A DNA stretch of 64,000 bases from Scolanthus callimorphus (lineage: Eukaryota; Cnidaria; Anthozoa; Actiniaria; Edwardsiidae), in assembly GCA_033964015.1 (NCBI GenBank), contig JAWWUD010000057.1, forward strand, positions 682,001-746,000, in the 5' to 3' direction. The notes beneath the pieces were generated by a model. The model worked only from the letters and a program-made list of their open reading frames with translations. It was not told the DNA's origin and ran no database searches. Within the stretch, counting starts at the first letter, position 1. Each line of letters starts with the position of its first letter. Below are positions 1 to 12,619 of the stretch, one piece after another. A program made the position numbers and the translations under genes.

Positions 1-300
1 TAGAAATTCGTCATTTGGGCCACGATTCGCGCACAGCCACATGAACATTAATAATTACTTCGTCATTTGCGGCGCGCAGTTGTGCGCATGAATAATATAA
101 CCTTGTTGGCTCAGGAGCCCATCAATAGAAGCTTTCATCTAACCTATATAGTTGAGGTAGCGTACTTCCTGGGCTCCTGACAGGCTTTGTTTACTAAACC
201 GGTCAAATAGGGGACGGGAGAGGTGGGATCACGTTAATTAATCATTGTACTTATAGAGGGAGGATCACTGCATTTTACCGTGCATTTTTATCACTGCATT
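1..300. repeat. Dispersed repeat copy A (relative at 12.62-12.87 kb)
   Basis: Two blocks here recur in the same order near 12620-12865: one beginning ATTCGTCATTTGGGCC and containing AATTTCGTC/ACTTCGTC, and one containing GAGGGAGGATCACTGCATTTT. The copies differ by substitutions and by their middle segments, so this is an old dispersed element. No coding capacity or clear termini are visible. Confidence 0.6.
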
Positions 301-1798
301 TTTATCCTCTCACGTAAATAATCAAGGCGATCAATAATGACCGCGCTTCCTTAGCTTTGACAGAAGAAAGAAAAAAGTATTTTCTGCTATTTAGAAGAAT
401 GAAAGAGACATTGCATCACTCGGACAAGAATCTATCTGACAGGTTTTAAAATACACTTTTTTACCATCGACTGGGGGAGGGTCACATATTTTTGTTATGT
501 TCAAGGGGAGGGTCCTAATTTTTTTTAGCCTTGTTTGAAAAAAATGGGAGCCCCCCCTCCCTCCCGGTAAATAATGACACGTCCCTTAATCAACGCTAAT
601 ATGGTGTCACTAAACGAAAATAGCAAATATTTGCAAGGGTGGAACTCTAAAAAGTTGAACTGATGCACCGCGATTGTGGGTTTTGTAACAATAAATGAAA
701 TTATGTACCATAGTTTAACCCAGGACTTAAGCTTAAAACGAGGTATCACTTGTAAAGATACGACCATTTTCATTGTCAAATTATGCCATTTTAACGCAAA
801 AGTACCTCGAAGGTAGTACGTAACTTTAAATGGAGTAAAAATTAAACTGCAGTTACAAATTTTATTTTAGTTTGATATTTCACATCTACGAAGAGGATAT
901 GCACTTGGTTCGCTAGTTGGATAGCGAGACACAGAATGTTGCTTGCATGCAAAACTTGACGACCGGAAAGACTGGGAATACATCTACTCGATACTCATCG
1001 TTATCATCATCATCATCATAAGCTTTATTAAAACTCTTATGTATACGGTATCGAATTCATTATAGAAACAATGCTCTTCCAGTGTAGGAATATATTTGTG
1101 GAATTATTTTCGTGTTTAGGACGGGAAGTTACTGAGGTCAAATATGACTGCCGATTTCTATTATATTTCTCGATTACTCAATAGGTTGTGTTCTCTAGTT
1201 TTCGTCACTCTGCAAACGTTTCTGGCTGCTCCAGGGCCGGGTTCATTCCCAAAACAAAACGACATGAAAGTACTGTTACTTATAGCATGACTCGCATTTC
1301 CTTCTTGTGCCGTAAAGATCTACTTCAACCACTGTGTTGGTAAATACTAAAATGGTATTACTAATAGGTCTCGTCTTACCTCGGCGTTGGAAATGGCGTG
1401 GAAGAAATGTCTAGTCACCCCCGAAGTTTCAGCTCTGAGGTCGCGTGAAAACAGTTGTCAACTAATTACTACCGTAGACTTTGCAGACGGCCTTTGCACA
1501 GTAACCATCTGAGCCATCTCATCCCGTTTGTCGCTAAATGGAGGCTATAAAGTAGTGCATTCTATAATCATACTATCTTAGTTACAGACGTTACCGGGGT
1601 ATCAGTTTACTTTCCGGGTTACTAGTCCACACAGCTTTAGGCTTTAGGACGTTACTAAAAAATAATTTTCAAGTTACAGCTCATTACAGCTAAAATACTT
1701 TTAAAGTTGAAAAAATACTTTTAAAGATATTGAAACGAAGATCCCTTTATGATAAAGCAAAATTACGTACTTGACAAACCAATACATTTGTTTACCAT
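301..1798. other. Intergenic, no gene seen
   Basis: AT-rich sequence with only short open frames. Around 1187-1300 there is a segment (GTTGTGTTCTCTAGTTTTC, then CTGCAAACGTTTC and GACATGAAAGTACT) that recurs near 19143-19265 and 22620-22720, so it is part of a dispersed repeat. Nothing else is supported. Confidence 0.5.
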
Positions 1799-2130
1799 GT
1801 CAACGGGTTGCGTGACTTGTAAGAGCGCGACAAAGGCACAAAATTTTCTTTTAGGTCTATGCATTCGACGAGGGTGATACCAATGGTTTCCCAATGTGTA
1901 TTATTATGATCAGTGTCGGGCGTACATTACCATTACAACGAGAATGGCTGTCCAAGTTATCCTCATTATTTAAGAAAGGCCGTATCATATTACATCATCA
2001 CAAATGTAGCTATCCGAAAAACATTTCCAGCCAGCCTCGTTAGATCAATAATCTACACTAGATAACAAACACGATCACACACTCAGGGGAACGATTTAAC
2101 TTAATATCCCCATTGAATGCAGAGACCATT
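1799..2130 (+). repeat. Direct repeat, copy 1 of 2
   Basis: About 330 bp beginning at GGGTTGCGTGACTTGTAAGA and ending near CCATTGAATGCAGAGACCAT recurs in the same orientation at 2430-2757 with scattered substitutions and small indels. Shared blocks include ACCAATGGTTTCCCAATG and ACATTTCCAGCCA. Copy spacing is about 630 bp. It looks like a local duplication or two insertions of one element; no coding potential is visible. Confidence 0.75.
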
Positions 2131-2429
2131 AAGGCCTTAAGTTACCTGAGTTAGCTCCTTGTTATGTAAAGCTAACATATTAAAATTGATTTCAAAGTTT
2201 GCAAAGAACACCCTTTCAGTTAAAAATTTATCCATACAAATGCTCCATATTTATATTATTGTTTTCACAGATATCTCAGGTTTAAGGCATGGATGTTTTT
2301 TTAAAAAAATGGGGAAAAAAACTGAAAAAAGTTCTCTAGGGTATACAAGTCTTCTGTAGAATGTTGTAGATGTAGAATGTTGTTGGCACACCCATTGAGA
2401 CGTTTCATTTGTTGTATTTGGGTACCATG

Positions 2430-2757
2430 GCGAAGGGTTGCGTGACTTATAAGAGCGTGACAAAGGCACAATTTTCTTTCAAGTCTCTGCATTCGATGGG
2501 GGTCATACCAATGGTTTCCCAATGGGTCTTATTATGAGCAGTGTCGGGCGTATATTACCATTCCAAGGAGGATGGGTGTCCAAGTTATCCGCATTTTAAG
2601 AAAAGGAGAGGTATCATGTTACATCATTACAAATAAAGCTATCCTAAAAAAACATTTCCAGCCATCCTCGTTGATTCAATAATCTACACTATATAACAAA
2701 CATTATAATGCACTCTGGGGAACGATTTCACTTATCCCCATTGAATGCAGAGGCCAT
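2430..2757 (+). repeat. Direct repeat, copy 2 of 2
   Basis: This is the second copy of the ~330-bp block at 1799-2130. Divergence between copies is visible by eye at several percent, so the duplication is not recent. Confidence 0.75.
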
Positions 2758-4292
2758 TTTCCTAGAAATTAAATTTAAGGTCAGAGGTCATGCATTTGTT
2801 GCCATAGAGACTAACATTGGTGAAAATGATTGAGAATGATCAAAAGTATTAAAATGTAGATTGCTTGGATCCCTCAGAGGCATTGGTTTAGAGATGGACC
2901 ACCCCCCTCAGTTTTACGTCCGCCATTTTGGATTGGGCTTTTAAGTTACCTGAGAATACTATTAAGACCTTGATGCTACCATACCAACATTGACTGAAAC
3001 GCTTAACAATATTCAATAGCAAGTGTGGTCTGGTGGTCAACACAAGCAATTTCCCTCAAAAACTTGCAGAGAAAACACTAAAGTAAATAAAACCAGCATG
3101 AGGACTGCAAAGATGTGATATCCTATATATTGGACATTACGACATTAGACACTTTTCTGGACACCTTTCCACTTGCATGTTCAAGCATTCCACAGACATG
3201 GATTTTTATACAGACAGTAGCAAATTCTTTGAGACAGTAATGCCATCTAAGGGAGTGCTTGTCAGGACAGAAAGTGAAGCCATTCGGGTTGCAGTTGAGA
3301 AGTGCCAAGAGTGTGCTTGTGGACGTCTGCAATCAGGTCATGAGGTTCTGTTGTATAGAACCTGTTATTGCAAGGCACGTTATTTAGTGATTTGGGCAAA
3401 CTTCTTTACTATTTTACATTCATCTATGACTATAAGTGTACCATATATTTTAAAAAGCATGCAGGATTATCAACAACGTAGCTGACAATGAAAAGGGAAA
3501 GGCTTCATTAGTTCAGTACAGCTTATCGTTATCATTTGGGATGCAGGGCCTCCATGGCGCACTCATGGTGGACTCGTGAGAACTTACTATGTACAGTCAA
3601 CTAGATAATTTACCTTTCTAAGAGAAGCACATAATTATTTGCATACAGTTCTGAATATATGTTCTGTACAAACATTATTTACATGTAGGCTTTTAGATTC
3701 CAGTTTATGTTATGCCCTTGAGCTACTTTTTGACTAGTAGTTTTATGTACTTTGACACGTTGATGCTGCTGGCGTTCGTTCAGGCGATCAAGCAGACAAC
3801 ATGTATTGTGGGTCCAGTCCAAACGCCTTGAACCTTTCTTTCCCGGCCTACAGGATTAGTTGGAATATACCTGAAGCTATAATTATTCCAAATGGTAACT
3901 CAAATGATGCAAAGATGCCATACAGTCGGTGGTCTGTGTTGCTTTTACCACTTGAATCCTGAAAGTAATTTTTAATTTAATATTAGCAGGCTACTTGCGT
4001 TACATTCTCAGGCAGCCGTGGAGAAATACCTTCTGTTCTTTTGGAAGCAACTTTTTGGGGCTATTTCAAATACGGTTTGTTATTTGTTGCCACTTTCTGT
4101 CGAATTTGGTCGGTTATTATTTAACAGTTCATTCTGAATTACCTTTTTTATGCTGAGACATCTACAAGTCCTGCAATACTACTCCTGCCCCCTCCCCCGA
4201 GGGGGGCTTTTCTGCCGTTATTTGCGAGACATTTGTCGCCTGTAAGGAGCTGGAGACGTCTTCTTGTTGCCGGGCAACCAAACACTTGCAGG
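2758..4292. other. Intergenic, downstream of the GPCR
   Basis: No convincing exon is seen. A 102-codon open frame at 3177-3485 has mixed composition but no recognisable domain or clear splice context. The 3' end of the minus-strand GPCR lies at 4293, so its 3' UTR should fall at about 3.9-4.29 kb. Confidence 0.4.
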
Positions 4293-5222
4293 TCAATAAT
4301 CTCTGAATCCCCTCCGATAGCTTGAGCTCTGAAAGGCGTACAAAATGGGGTTGATAGCTGAATTGATGACACACAAGGTTGCCGAGACCACAAAGACGAT
4401 TACAATGTTAACTGAAGCGTATACTGACGGGAGTCCCTGTGGTTTTTCGACCGCGCCCAAGTATATCAATAGGCCGCCCCAGGGGCCAACGCAGATAAAG
4501 AAAGCAATGTTGACCGAGGCCAGTAGTTTCGCGAGTTTCTTCTTTGATTCTCGACCACTGCTTGTTGGCACAGTTTCAGCGCAAATAGAATTGCTGATGA
4601 ACAAGCCTTTCAGGATTGCAACATAGCAAGTTGTAATGATTACAATCGGGATTACGGATTCTAGCGTCATGAAACAAGCGAGATAGATCGAAGCCCATAC
4701 CGTGGTATCCATAGTCCATACTCCGATACACATATTTACGTTTGGATCGAAGTGCACGTCGATGAATATTGGGATGTTCAGCAAAATTGAGACTACCCAA
4801 ACACCGACTACGACTTTCCAAACATTTTCTCGTTCGAGCCTCAGCCTTGTCTTCATGGGTTTCACCATGGCATGGTATCTTTCAATGGCAACTATCGTCA
4901 GCAAGTTCACTGAGACAAAAATAAAAACACCGATCAGACCGTTCTTAGCAAAGATCCTACAGATCCAGTCTTTGGTGTTTTGGCTCCAGTTTTGGAATGG
5001 CATTTTCACAACATCGTTCCATAATGTACCTTGCAAACCGGGACTCATCAGCATGGTTATGATGTCAGCGAGCGCTAGATTTGCCAAGAGGTAGTTGGTA
5101 GTTGTATGCATGGATTTTGTTGTCCATACCACCGCTATCACAAGCGCATTTCCAACAACTCCAACCACTGCAATCATCAAATTACCCCCAATGATAGCGA
5201 CGTTTACCGCTGGGTTATCCAT
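4293..5222 (-). CDS. Rhodopsin-family (class A) G-protein-coupled receptor
   Basis: Intronless 309-residue seven-helix receptor, expected in the plasma membrane and coupling to G proteins. Visible class A marks: GN at 24-25 in helix 1, LANLALAD (46-53) with the helix 2 Asp at 53, Cys88 before helix 3 and Cys165 in the second extracellular loop (the usual disulfide), ERY at 114-116 at the end of helix 3, and NPILY at 291-295 in helix 7 followed by a short basic helix 8 (SSSYRRGF). The helix 6 motif is CVGP (244-247), so the usual Trp of CWxP is replaced by Val. The C-terminal tail is very short. The overall pattern resembles invertebrate peptide or amine-type receptors, but the ligand cannot be called. 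The ATG at 5222 gives a short N terminus with no signal peptide, normal for the class. Confidence 0.9.
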   Translation of the reverse strand: MDNPAVNVAIIGGNLMIAVVGVVGNALVIAVVWTTKSMHTTTNYLLANLALADIITMLMSPGLQGTLWNDVVKMPFQNWSQNTKDWICRIFAKNGLIGVFIFVSVNLLTIVAIERYHAMVKPMKTRLRLERENVWKVVVGVWVVSILLNIPIFIDVHFDPNVNMCIGVWTMDTTVWASIYLACFMTLESVIPIVIITTCYVAILKGLFISNSICAETVPTSSGRESKKKLAKLLASVNIAFFICVGPWGGLLIYLGAVEKPQGLPSVYASVNIVIVFVVSATLCVINSAINPILYAFQSSSYRRGFRDY

Positions 5223-5986
5223 GATGTGGATTCTTGCACCAAAGGCTTTTTGATAGTTCTTTCGTTCTTTGCTGTTCCTTATTCCGCAATTCTCGCGCTT
5301 CCTTGCTTAGTCAGTTGCAAAACAAAGTCGTCTCGCTCCCAGAAAAGTTCAATAATAAACAGGCTGTCTATGTTCTCCCGCAAATGAAAAATGTCAAACA
5401 CTCTTCTCTTGACTATGCGCCCTGTCAATGTTTCGCACACATCGTCCTTGGTCTTACGATTTTTGTAATACCAAAAGAGAATGTCTTGCCGGTTTCTTAC
5501 ATTTCGTTTTGTGTTACCGTAACTGAGACTCGGAGAAACCTGCTGCCCAAGCTATGGCGCCTTTCTTTATGTATTACTTGGGAATGCCATCGTGTATTCG
5601 TCCCCTCTCTTCTGATTGGCTGCTGTGGTCGTGCGAGTAAAGTGATTGGCTGAAAGATTAAGTTTGTTCGGATGGTTTTCCAACCAAGTGGGCGGAAGCG
5701 ACGGGGGAGAACTGGCTCCCAAGAAGAATTTAATGGGAAAAGGTAATTGATGGTTACTAACGTAAGTAAGCAAATGACCAGATATTTCCCCCCAGATATT
5801 TTCCCAATGAGTGGGCTGGATCTCATCAACAGCTGCTTTACTGGACTTTTCATAAGAAAAACTGAGTAAAAGCTGGTAATTTAGCACTGCATTTTGATGC
5901 ATTTATCTCTGAGACTGCACCCCGCAGTTGCCATTCCTGCATTCTGGTTGGCTGTATTTTCTGTGGCGTGGTATAAAGTGGATTAA
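5223..5986. other. Upstream region of the GPCR, no gene seen
   Basis: Several overlapping open frames on both strands cover 5234-5902, but none shows a domain or splice context and they shadow each other. This interval should contain the promoter and 5' UTR of the minus-strand receptor. No clear TATA-type signal is claimed. Confidence 0.35.
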
Positions 5987-7040
5987 TTAGTATATACTAC
6001 GCGGGAACCTCCATAGATCGCGCGTTTTGATTGGTTCGCTATCTCGGGATAATGCCACAATATTCCGAGAACGAAAGCATTATCCCGAGATTGAGAAGCC
6101 CGAGTGCAAGTGGTTCGGATATTTTTACTTTCTAAAGGAACTATCTGATTCGAAATGCAACGGAAAAATCCTTCCCAATTAACTTATGTTGTCTCTTTAG
6201 TTTTTCAATGTGAATCAGAGAGAGAATGTATTTCTTGAACTTCAAAAATGTGCTGTTCTTGTTTTTCAGTTCTTCGGAATCACAGAGATCGATGATTCGT
6301 TCACGGCACTTTTGAGAGACGAATTACATTCACAACAACATATTATTCAAGGCAATTTTGTCGAAAACATATCTACTTTGCCGAACATTTACATGTACCT
6401 GTAGGTTGGAAGGGACAGTAAATCGTAGAAGCCAGTCATTGAGTGCAGTTTAAGGGAGAATTTCAGTTAAGCTTACCGTCGACTTGTTGATTCGCTTTAT
6501 CACGAGCCATCCGACATCAAACGTATTTAAAGTGGTCTCTCTTTTTATGAACAAGGTCTTCCTCGTTTTCGCAGAGTTTGAAGAGGTTAATTTCCCAAAT
6601 TTCTGTTTGAGTTTTCCAAACGAATCTTGAATTTCTCTTCCAGCGGGTTGAAAAATATAGTCATCCATCGGTGGTGAAATGGCGACCAAAGGCAAAGTGT
6701 TTTCAGCGAAGCAACTCTGCAGTTTCACAATCCATAATCCAAGGCACAAAATGCGAATTTATCCCTTGAATCCATCCTTGCAACCTTCTAAAAACTTAAA
6801 TCGTTTATCGTAGTCGACATTAAGGTTTTAAAACAAGTGTTTTCTAGCGTTTTTGCTTCTCTAAAACAGCAGCAAGTTTCCACCATGCGTTCAGTAGCCG
6901 AATGCTTGTAGCGAAGTCTGAAGTAATCACGTGCGTGACAAACGTCACATACAGAAGAAAGAGGCTACAAAATGTCGGCAAATGCCACATTTAGTGTCGT
7001 TCGGATATTTTTTGGAGTGTTCCCGTGTAGTATATACTAA
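5987..7040. mobile_element. ~1.05-kb non-autonomous DNA element with terminal inverted repeats
   Basis: The left end TTAGTATATACTACGCGGGA is matched in inverse by GTGTAGTATATACTAA at the right end, preceded by GTTCCC. Inside, 6045-6092 contains a hairpin (TCGGGATAATGC / GCATTATCCCGA). A minus-strand 99-codon frame (6450-6749) lies inside but has no transposase motifs I recognise. The right end abuts another hairpin element at 7041. Terminal repeats with little coding suggest a MITE-like or deleted DNA transposon. Confidence 0.65.
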
Positions 7041-7147
7041 AACAATTATTCTCCTCAGGCTCAGTGAATAGTGGCGAATAGTCCCCTCGACCTCCGGTCT
7101 CGGGGACTATTCGCCACTATTCACTTCGCCTTCGGCGAATAATTGTT
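7041..7147. repeat. Short hairpin element
   Basis: A near-perfect palindrome of about 105 bp. Left arm AACAATTATTC...GTGAATAGTGGCGAATAGT pairs with ACTATTCGCCACTATTCAC...GAATAATTGTT around a small GC-rich loop. It is typical of snapback MITEs. Confidence 0.7.
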
Positions 7148-9888
7148 AAATATCAGAAGAACTCACAATGTTCTCGTGTCTCTTCCAAAATCACGCATGC
7201 TTTATTTCGCAGATAAAGTCACAGAAAGTTGTGCGCTAATGCTGAAATATATTCTTAAAAACACATTGCAAAAAAGTTACTTGTAAGTATGTAATAAAGT
7301 TTGGTTTTTGAACAAATGCAGACTCGATTGTACGGCTCCAAGTATTGAATAAAATTTATTGATCTGTTGTAAGATTGTTTATAAAATAAAAAAGGAAGGA
7401 AATCCGAAGGAAATATAATCCTGTTTTCTAAAGACAGACTTTTAATATAGATCAACAACAGGACGCAGATGGTTTTCCTTTTTACTTTTCTAACGCAGGT
7501 GACGTTGATGATATTTGCTCAAATCCGAAAATCAATTTAAAAATTCCCGAAAAGTTATGAAAGATCAGCAGGCATAGAGTGGATTCTTTTCCTCTCAGTG
7601 GAGGCGAGAAATTGCCATTTCTCTGTCAATCATAATTATGAATTTTTGGAAAGTCAAACGGTGAATTTTGCAATCAAAGTTGTGCACTTCAAGAGTTTGT
7701 TTTGTTTGATCAATAAATGTTCTTACTGTGAGCTCTTTTTTTTCAAAGTGAAAATTGGTCAAAGTGAAAATTGGACTCAAACATTGATGTATTGTCAACC
7801 AGGTTTGAGAAAGAGTTTTTAAAATCAGAACTAAAACTTTGGCAGCTTGATGTTTAAGACGAAGAATGCCATGTTGAACACTGGGTTCGTGCGTCAAGAA
7901 AGACAAGTGCTGTTATCAAGTGAAATGAAATGTGAATCCATCGAATTTCCTTTATGAAACTGGAACTTGCAAGAAATTACTTTAAGGGAGACTGACACTC
8001 AACTGTGCAGCTGTTCTGAGGATCTCTCACTAAGTAAGTATCGTCCCGTAACGATGGCCAGCGAAAGGCCAAAACCTCGAAAACAAATCGTTTATAATCT
8101 CGCTCGCTACTTCTCAATCCATCCGACCATGCTTTTTAGCTGTACATATTCTAAAATAGTTATCTGATAGGATGGTCTTATTAGTTTGCTGATAATTCAG
8201 TGATCACTCCTTGGGCATGCCCGTATCATGAGAGGCCCCTCTAAAAGAGGGAATGCATAAAATTCCTAAATGTTCAAAATAAAACTTTCTCGAATGTCAA
8301 CAAGAGGATTTTAAGACAATGGACAAAATGCTAAAAATTCTTAGATCATTTTAAAGAAGCAAGACTAAAATATATCCACCTTCCTGCGTCAATAGAATTG
8401 GTATATAGAGAATATTACATGTCGCGCGGGGATACAACTTTTGTCTTCGGGTGTAGAAAATGTCAAAAAATTTTCAATAAAATTTCGAATCTCAAACGCA
8501 AACAAAAAAGAGCTTTTATTACCAGTGACGCAGAGTTACTTATCCTTAGAGTACTTGTTTTTCTGTGCCTTTTTTAGCTTGCCGCACACTTGAAATTGCG
8601 GCAGGTGAAAATGTTTAAACCTTTCCTGTCAGGAATTGAAGCTTGCAAGCAAATACTATAAGGAATGCATAAAATGTCCAAAATACAACTTTCTTGAATA
8701 TAAGCATGTATAAAATATAAAAAGTCAGGCTAAAGAGAATGGATGAAATAGAGAAAAATAGGCTAGAATTCATATTATTCTACATAAAAAGCAGTTTTAA
8801 TTACCACTAAACACAGGGGTACTCATCCTTAGAGAGTACTTGTTTTTGTGTGCTTGTCGCACACAACGATTTTTACGGCAGGTGAAAATCTGAAAACGTG
8901 TTTAGTCCAAGTGCGTGCAACGTGACGTCTGTTACGATTGGATTTTTTTACGAATATTTTTATGTTTTAGAAATTGCGAAATTTATTTAACCTGAAACTT
9001 TCTAATACGTCCAGCCTTCTCATACTGTCTTCCTTTATGGGAGGTGAAGTTTGATAAAGGCACTCTCTTTTCTATTAAGCACCACGGATTGCAAGATTTT
9101 GTGAAGATCCGAAGATGCGAAGATGCCAGGGAGAAAAAAGACACAATCGACGGTTCCCTTCGTTTAAGTTTTGAGGGAATGCACAAGCAAATAATCAGCC
9201 CCTCCGCTGCTTCAGAACATATAAAGGAATAATGAAAGGAAGAGAGGGTGTTTTCATCGTTAGGGAGCTCCAACGGTCGAAATACACGGCCACTAGACAA
9301 TGAGAGGTTGGAGGACTTCAATTTATTAACCGGGTGCAAATTGCTGTCGCGCAGCCATGGGTTCTTGAACAGGGGCGGTCACAAAGCAAGGCCTTGACCT
9401 TGAGCGGAACTAGGAAGAAGGTGGTGAACTTTGGAATTTTCCCTGGCGCCTTCCGCTACTATACGTAAATATTCCTGGAGACTTAGAAATTGCTCAATAA
9501 GTTTGCGTTGATGTACATGAAGGAAAATCAAAAGCATAATAATAAGAATAATAAAATAGCTTATATAGCGCCTATACATTGCTGTTCTAGGCGCTTTACA
9601 TGATTTTCAAAAAAAGAAATAAACTAAAATTACTTAAAAATTTAAAAATGTGATCGACATAAATAATAGATAATAATAAAAAGAAATAAGCAAATCATTA
9701 CATTTCTCAAGACTAAAAATGCTAAAAATAGCAATAAAAATGATAGCATGACATTAGCAATGGGCCTTAAAGAAACGCACTTCCTGGCATCAAATTTGTT
9801 AGAGAAGCAGTTGTATACCAGAATCTTTTCATAAAATTACAATGTAAAATATGCTCTTCCAAAGAGCTGTGTATTATTAAAAAAACTA
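7148..9888. other. Intergenic, AT-rich, no gene seen
   Basis: Two similar segments at about 8520-8610 and 8800-8890 share a TCCTTAGAG(AG)TACTTGTTTTT core and a following GCAGGTGAAAAT..., suggesting a diverged local duplication. No exon with domain or splice support is visible. Confidence 0.4.
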
Positions 9889-10224
<336 letters not shown>

Positions 10225-10225
<1 letters not shown>

Positions 10226-10316
10226 CAATTAGACTACTCGTTGTCTGCGCGACTCTGCGCGCCTCGTTAACTATCTATTGGCTCATAGAAAACTTGAACT
10301 CGTAGTCTAATTGTTA
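10225..10316. repeat. Hairpin element ACAATTAGACTAC
   Basis: ACAATTAGACTAC at the left pairs with GTAGTCTAATTGT at the right around a ~65-bp loop. A partial inverted copy of the same element lies at 42339-42402, where it overlaps the 3' end of a coding exon. Confidence 0.7.
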
Positions 10317-10909
10317 ATATTATGAATAAGGGATTTGTAAAATTTTTGAAAAGATGTGTTCATTAATGCTATTTGGAAGGTATTCCACAGGACAGCTCCT
10401 CTGTATTGGAAGCTGTGTTTCCCTGCTTCCTTGTTTGGTCTGGGCACAAACAAATTACCCAATGAATTCCTAAGATTATACTTATGAGTTTGGCATGATA
10501 GGAATATTTGAGAGGTAATCTGGGGTCCTCTATTTTGGGTTTTGTACATAGTCAATGCTAGCTGTTTGGCCCTCCTGGTCTCAAGATTGTCCCACTCTAG
10601 CTCATTCAGTAGATCCCTCGACCTTTTATCATAGTTTGAGAAGGTCAAAACCCTGGCTGCCCTGTTTTGGAGTATCTGGAGGGTGCTTGCCATCCCTTTA
10701 CCACATGTCCCCCATACAACACTACAGTAATCAAAATTTGGTTGTATGAGGGAGTTGTATATTGAAATTCTTGTTTCATGGGGAACAAAATGTCCAGCCT
10801 TTCTCGGTGCCCCAATTCCTCCGGATACCTTCTTTACAATTTTGTCTACTTGATTTTTCCAGCTAAGGGTCTCAATTCTCAATTCCCATTTTTCCGCATT
10901 TTTCTGCAT
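10307..10909 (-). pseudogene. LINE reverse-transcriptase C-terminal fragment
   Basis: A 200-codon frame matches the C-terminal part of non-LTR retrotransposon polymerases (CR1/Jockey-like group): LIQPNFDYCSVVWG, then LQILQNRAARVLTFS and the downstream YNLRNS...FVPRPN region. The catalytic YADD part, the endonuclease and the 5' two thirds are absent, as expected for a 5'-truncated insertion. The 3' end is fused to the hairpin element at 10225-10316. Family assignment rests on motif memory, not a search. Confidence 0.8.
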
Positions 10910-11170
10910 TTTCTGTAAAGCGATTTGGCAAGCCTATGCTATAGAAACGCTAATTAAAGTTAATTGGGAATCCTCTTGTACTTCTTTCTACAGCAAATGG
11001 TCAAAATGTCAAATACACAGGTAAGTATATTCCAGAACTCTGCTACGCAACGAAGGATATATGAATATCGAAGCAACCCAGGGTAAGCAAGCAAGGTAAA
11101 GAGGTCTATTGTTGTCGTTCAAAGCTAAGCAGTCAGGTGCAAGAAAAAAAACTGTAGGCAGCCTCCTTAA

Positions 11171-11419
11171 AGGGGCACTCGCACGCTTAATATTCGTCCA
11201 CCGTGGACTTAAAATAGGTAAAATTGTATCCGTGAAAACACATGTACATTTGCCCGTAGTACTATCAAAATAATCCTCCAGATCAATAGAAAAACCTTTC
11301 AAGTGTTAGACAAATGCAATTCTAGGTTGTTTTGACCTGTTATCAAGAGGATGGAATTGAATTGCGATTTCAGCTATTTTCTTATCAGAGAAGTGGCAAG
11401 CAAGCGTGCGAGAGCCCCT
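11171..11419. mobile_element. piggyBac-like MITE, copy 1
   Basis: 249 bp with terminal inverted repeats AGGGGCACTCGCACG and CGTGCGAGAGCCCCT. It is preceded by TTAA (11167-11170) and followed by TTAC (11420-11423), a mutated TTAA. A second copy at 47721-47963 has perfect TTAA on both sides and the same interior. TTAA target duplications are the signature of piggyBac transposases; no transposase is encoded here. Confidence 0.75.
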
Positions 11420-11435
11420 TTACGTCTGTGAATCG

Positions 11436-12017
11436 TCAAGGCCTGTAGGCTTCGTTTGTAAATGCAAGTCTCTTGGCGTCTTCGTGGTTTGCCTCTTCGG
11501 GCTCTGAACACTCTGATTGTTCATCCATTTCGATCTGTTCGATAGCCATTGTCATCGAACGCAATTCAAAATGCTCGGAGAAACTTAGGCCCGAATCACG
11601 TGCAACATCAGGTGAATGTGTATGAGCTACACCTTCGTTGCGAATGCAAACTTCATTTCCGTTTATCCCAGCGACTGCAAGTCTATCCTCATACGCGCCC
11701 ATGTTCTCCACTTGATCCTCTGTGTTAAGGAACGATCTGTGCCGAGGGACTGGTGTGGGCATAACAACCACGCTCTCTATTGAGTCATGTCTTGTTAAGG
11801 TGCTTGCACCTCTTTCGTTCACAGCATAGCGCACGCCCCCTGTATCGCTCTTGCATCCTTGCTTTAAGTTGTGGACGGTCTTCGTTAAGCGTCGGACACG
11901 ACAATACAGGTATATCAAGATCGGACAGGCCACCAACACAGCAATACACACCAAACATATAGACAGAGCTAGTGCTATATCCGTGCATTTCTCTAAGTTG
12001 CTGTTACAGTTAAACAT
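11436..12017 (-). CDS. Small single-pass membrane protein, unrecognised
   Basis: 193 residues. A short Cys-containing N terminus (MFNCNSNLEKC) precedes one strong membrane helix (about 14-38), then a basic stop-transfer RVRRLTK and a ~150-residue polar tail rich in Ser, Glu and Asp, ending TNEAYRP. There is no cleavable signal peptide, so a type III topology (N terminus outside) is likely. The tail has possible tyrosine sites (AYEDRL, RYAV). I do not recognise a family. Gene size and topology resemble the proteins at 23141-23673 and 42387-43019, also on the minus strand. It may be a whole single-exon gene or the last coding exon. Confidence 0.55.
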   Translation of the reverse strand: MFNCNSNLEKCTDIALALSICLVCIAVLVACPILIYLYCRVRRLTKTVHNLKQGCKSDTGGVRYAVNERGASTLTRHDSIESVVVMPTPVPRHRSFLNTEDQVENMGAYEDRLAVAGINGNEVCIRNEGVAHTHSPDVARDSGLSFSEHFELRSMTMAIEQIEMDEQSECSEPEEANHEDAKRLAFTNEAYRP

Positions 12018-12619
12018 CTTTGCTCTTGTTGGGGTAGCTATCTTTCGGTTGAAATCGCCCTACTCCTTTAGATTATCTAAAAACAAGTTGATAAAAGGCA
12101 TCAGCATGCATTCGATAATAATAATAATAATGATAATAATACTTTGTTCAATCACAATCCGATCATAACTATGTCTTAATTTCTGTTTCTCGTTCTGTTC
12201 TTTGGGGTTTGGCACGACTTCAAGACCTTTCCATGAAGGATTATCGTTTTATAGGACGTTGTTGGTATGCGTAAGAGAAAATTTGCATGCATGCTTGGAT
12301 CTATGGGAGGAGGGAGAGGATAATTATTTGGGGGAGGGGGGAGGGGTACTTTTTGGGCGAGAGAAAGGGGAGATTTTCTAAGTAGTTATTCCAGGAACTT
12401 CTCTACATTTGCATCACTTAGCTCATCAATATTTAAATAAAAAGGTCGGATGACATTTTATATAGTCTTTGAGAATTTGCGCAACGAAGACACTGTACCC
12501 TTGCGATGTTTACAAGAACAAGTGTATCTTGGTGAGGAAAAACAGGCTCTCCCGAAAATGCCCTGCAGTGATAGGCCTGGCGGGCAGTCGCTATGTTCGA
12601 AATAAGACCCCCTTACGTT

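Noticed and set aside
3177..3485. 102-codon open frame with several Cys
   Set aside because: No domain, no clear splice sites and no matching neighbour exon; may be a decayed fragment.
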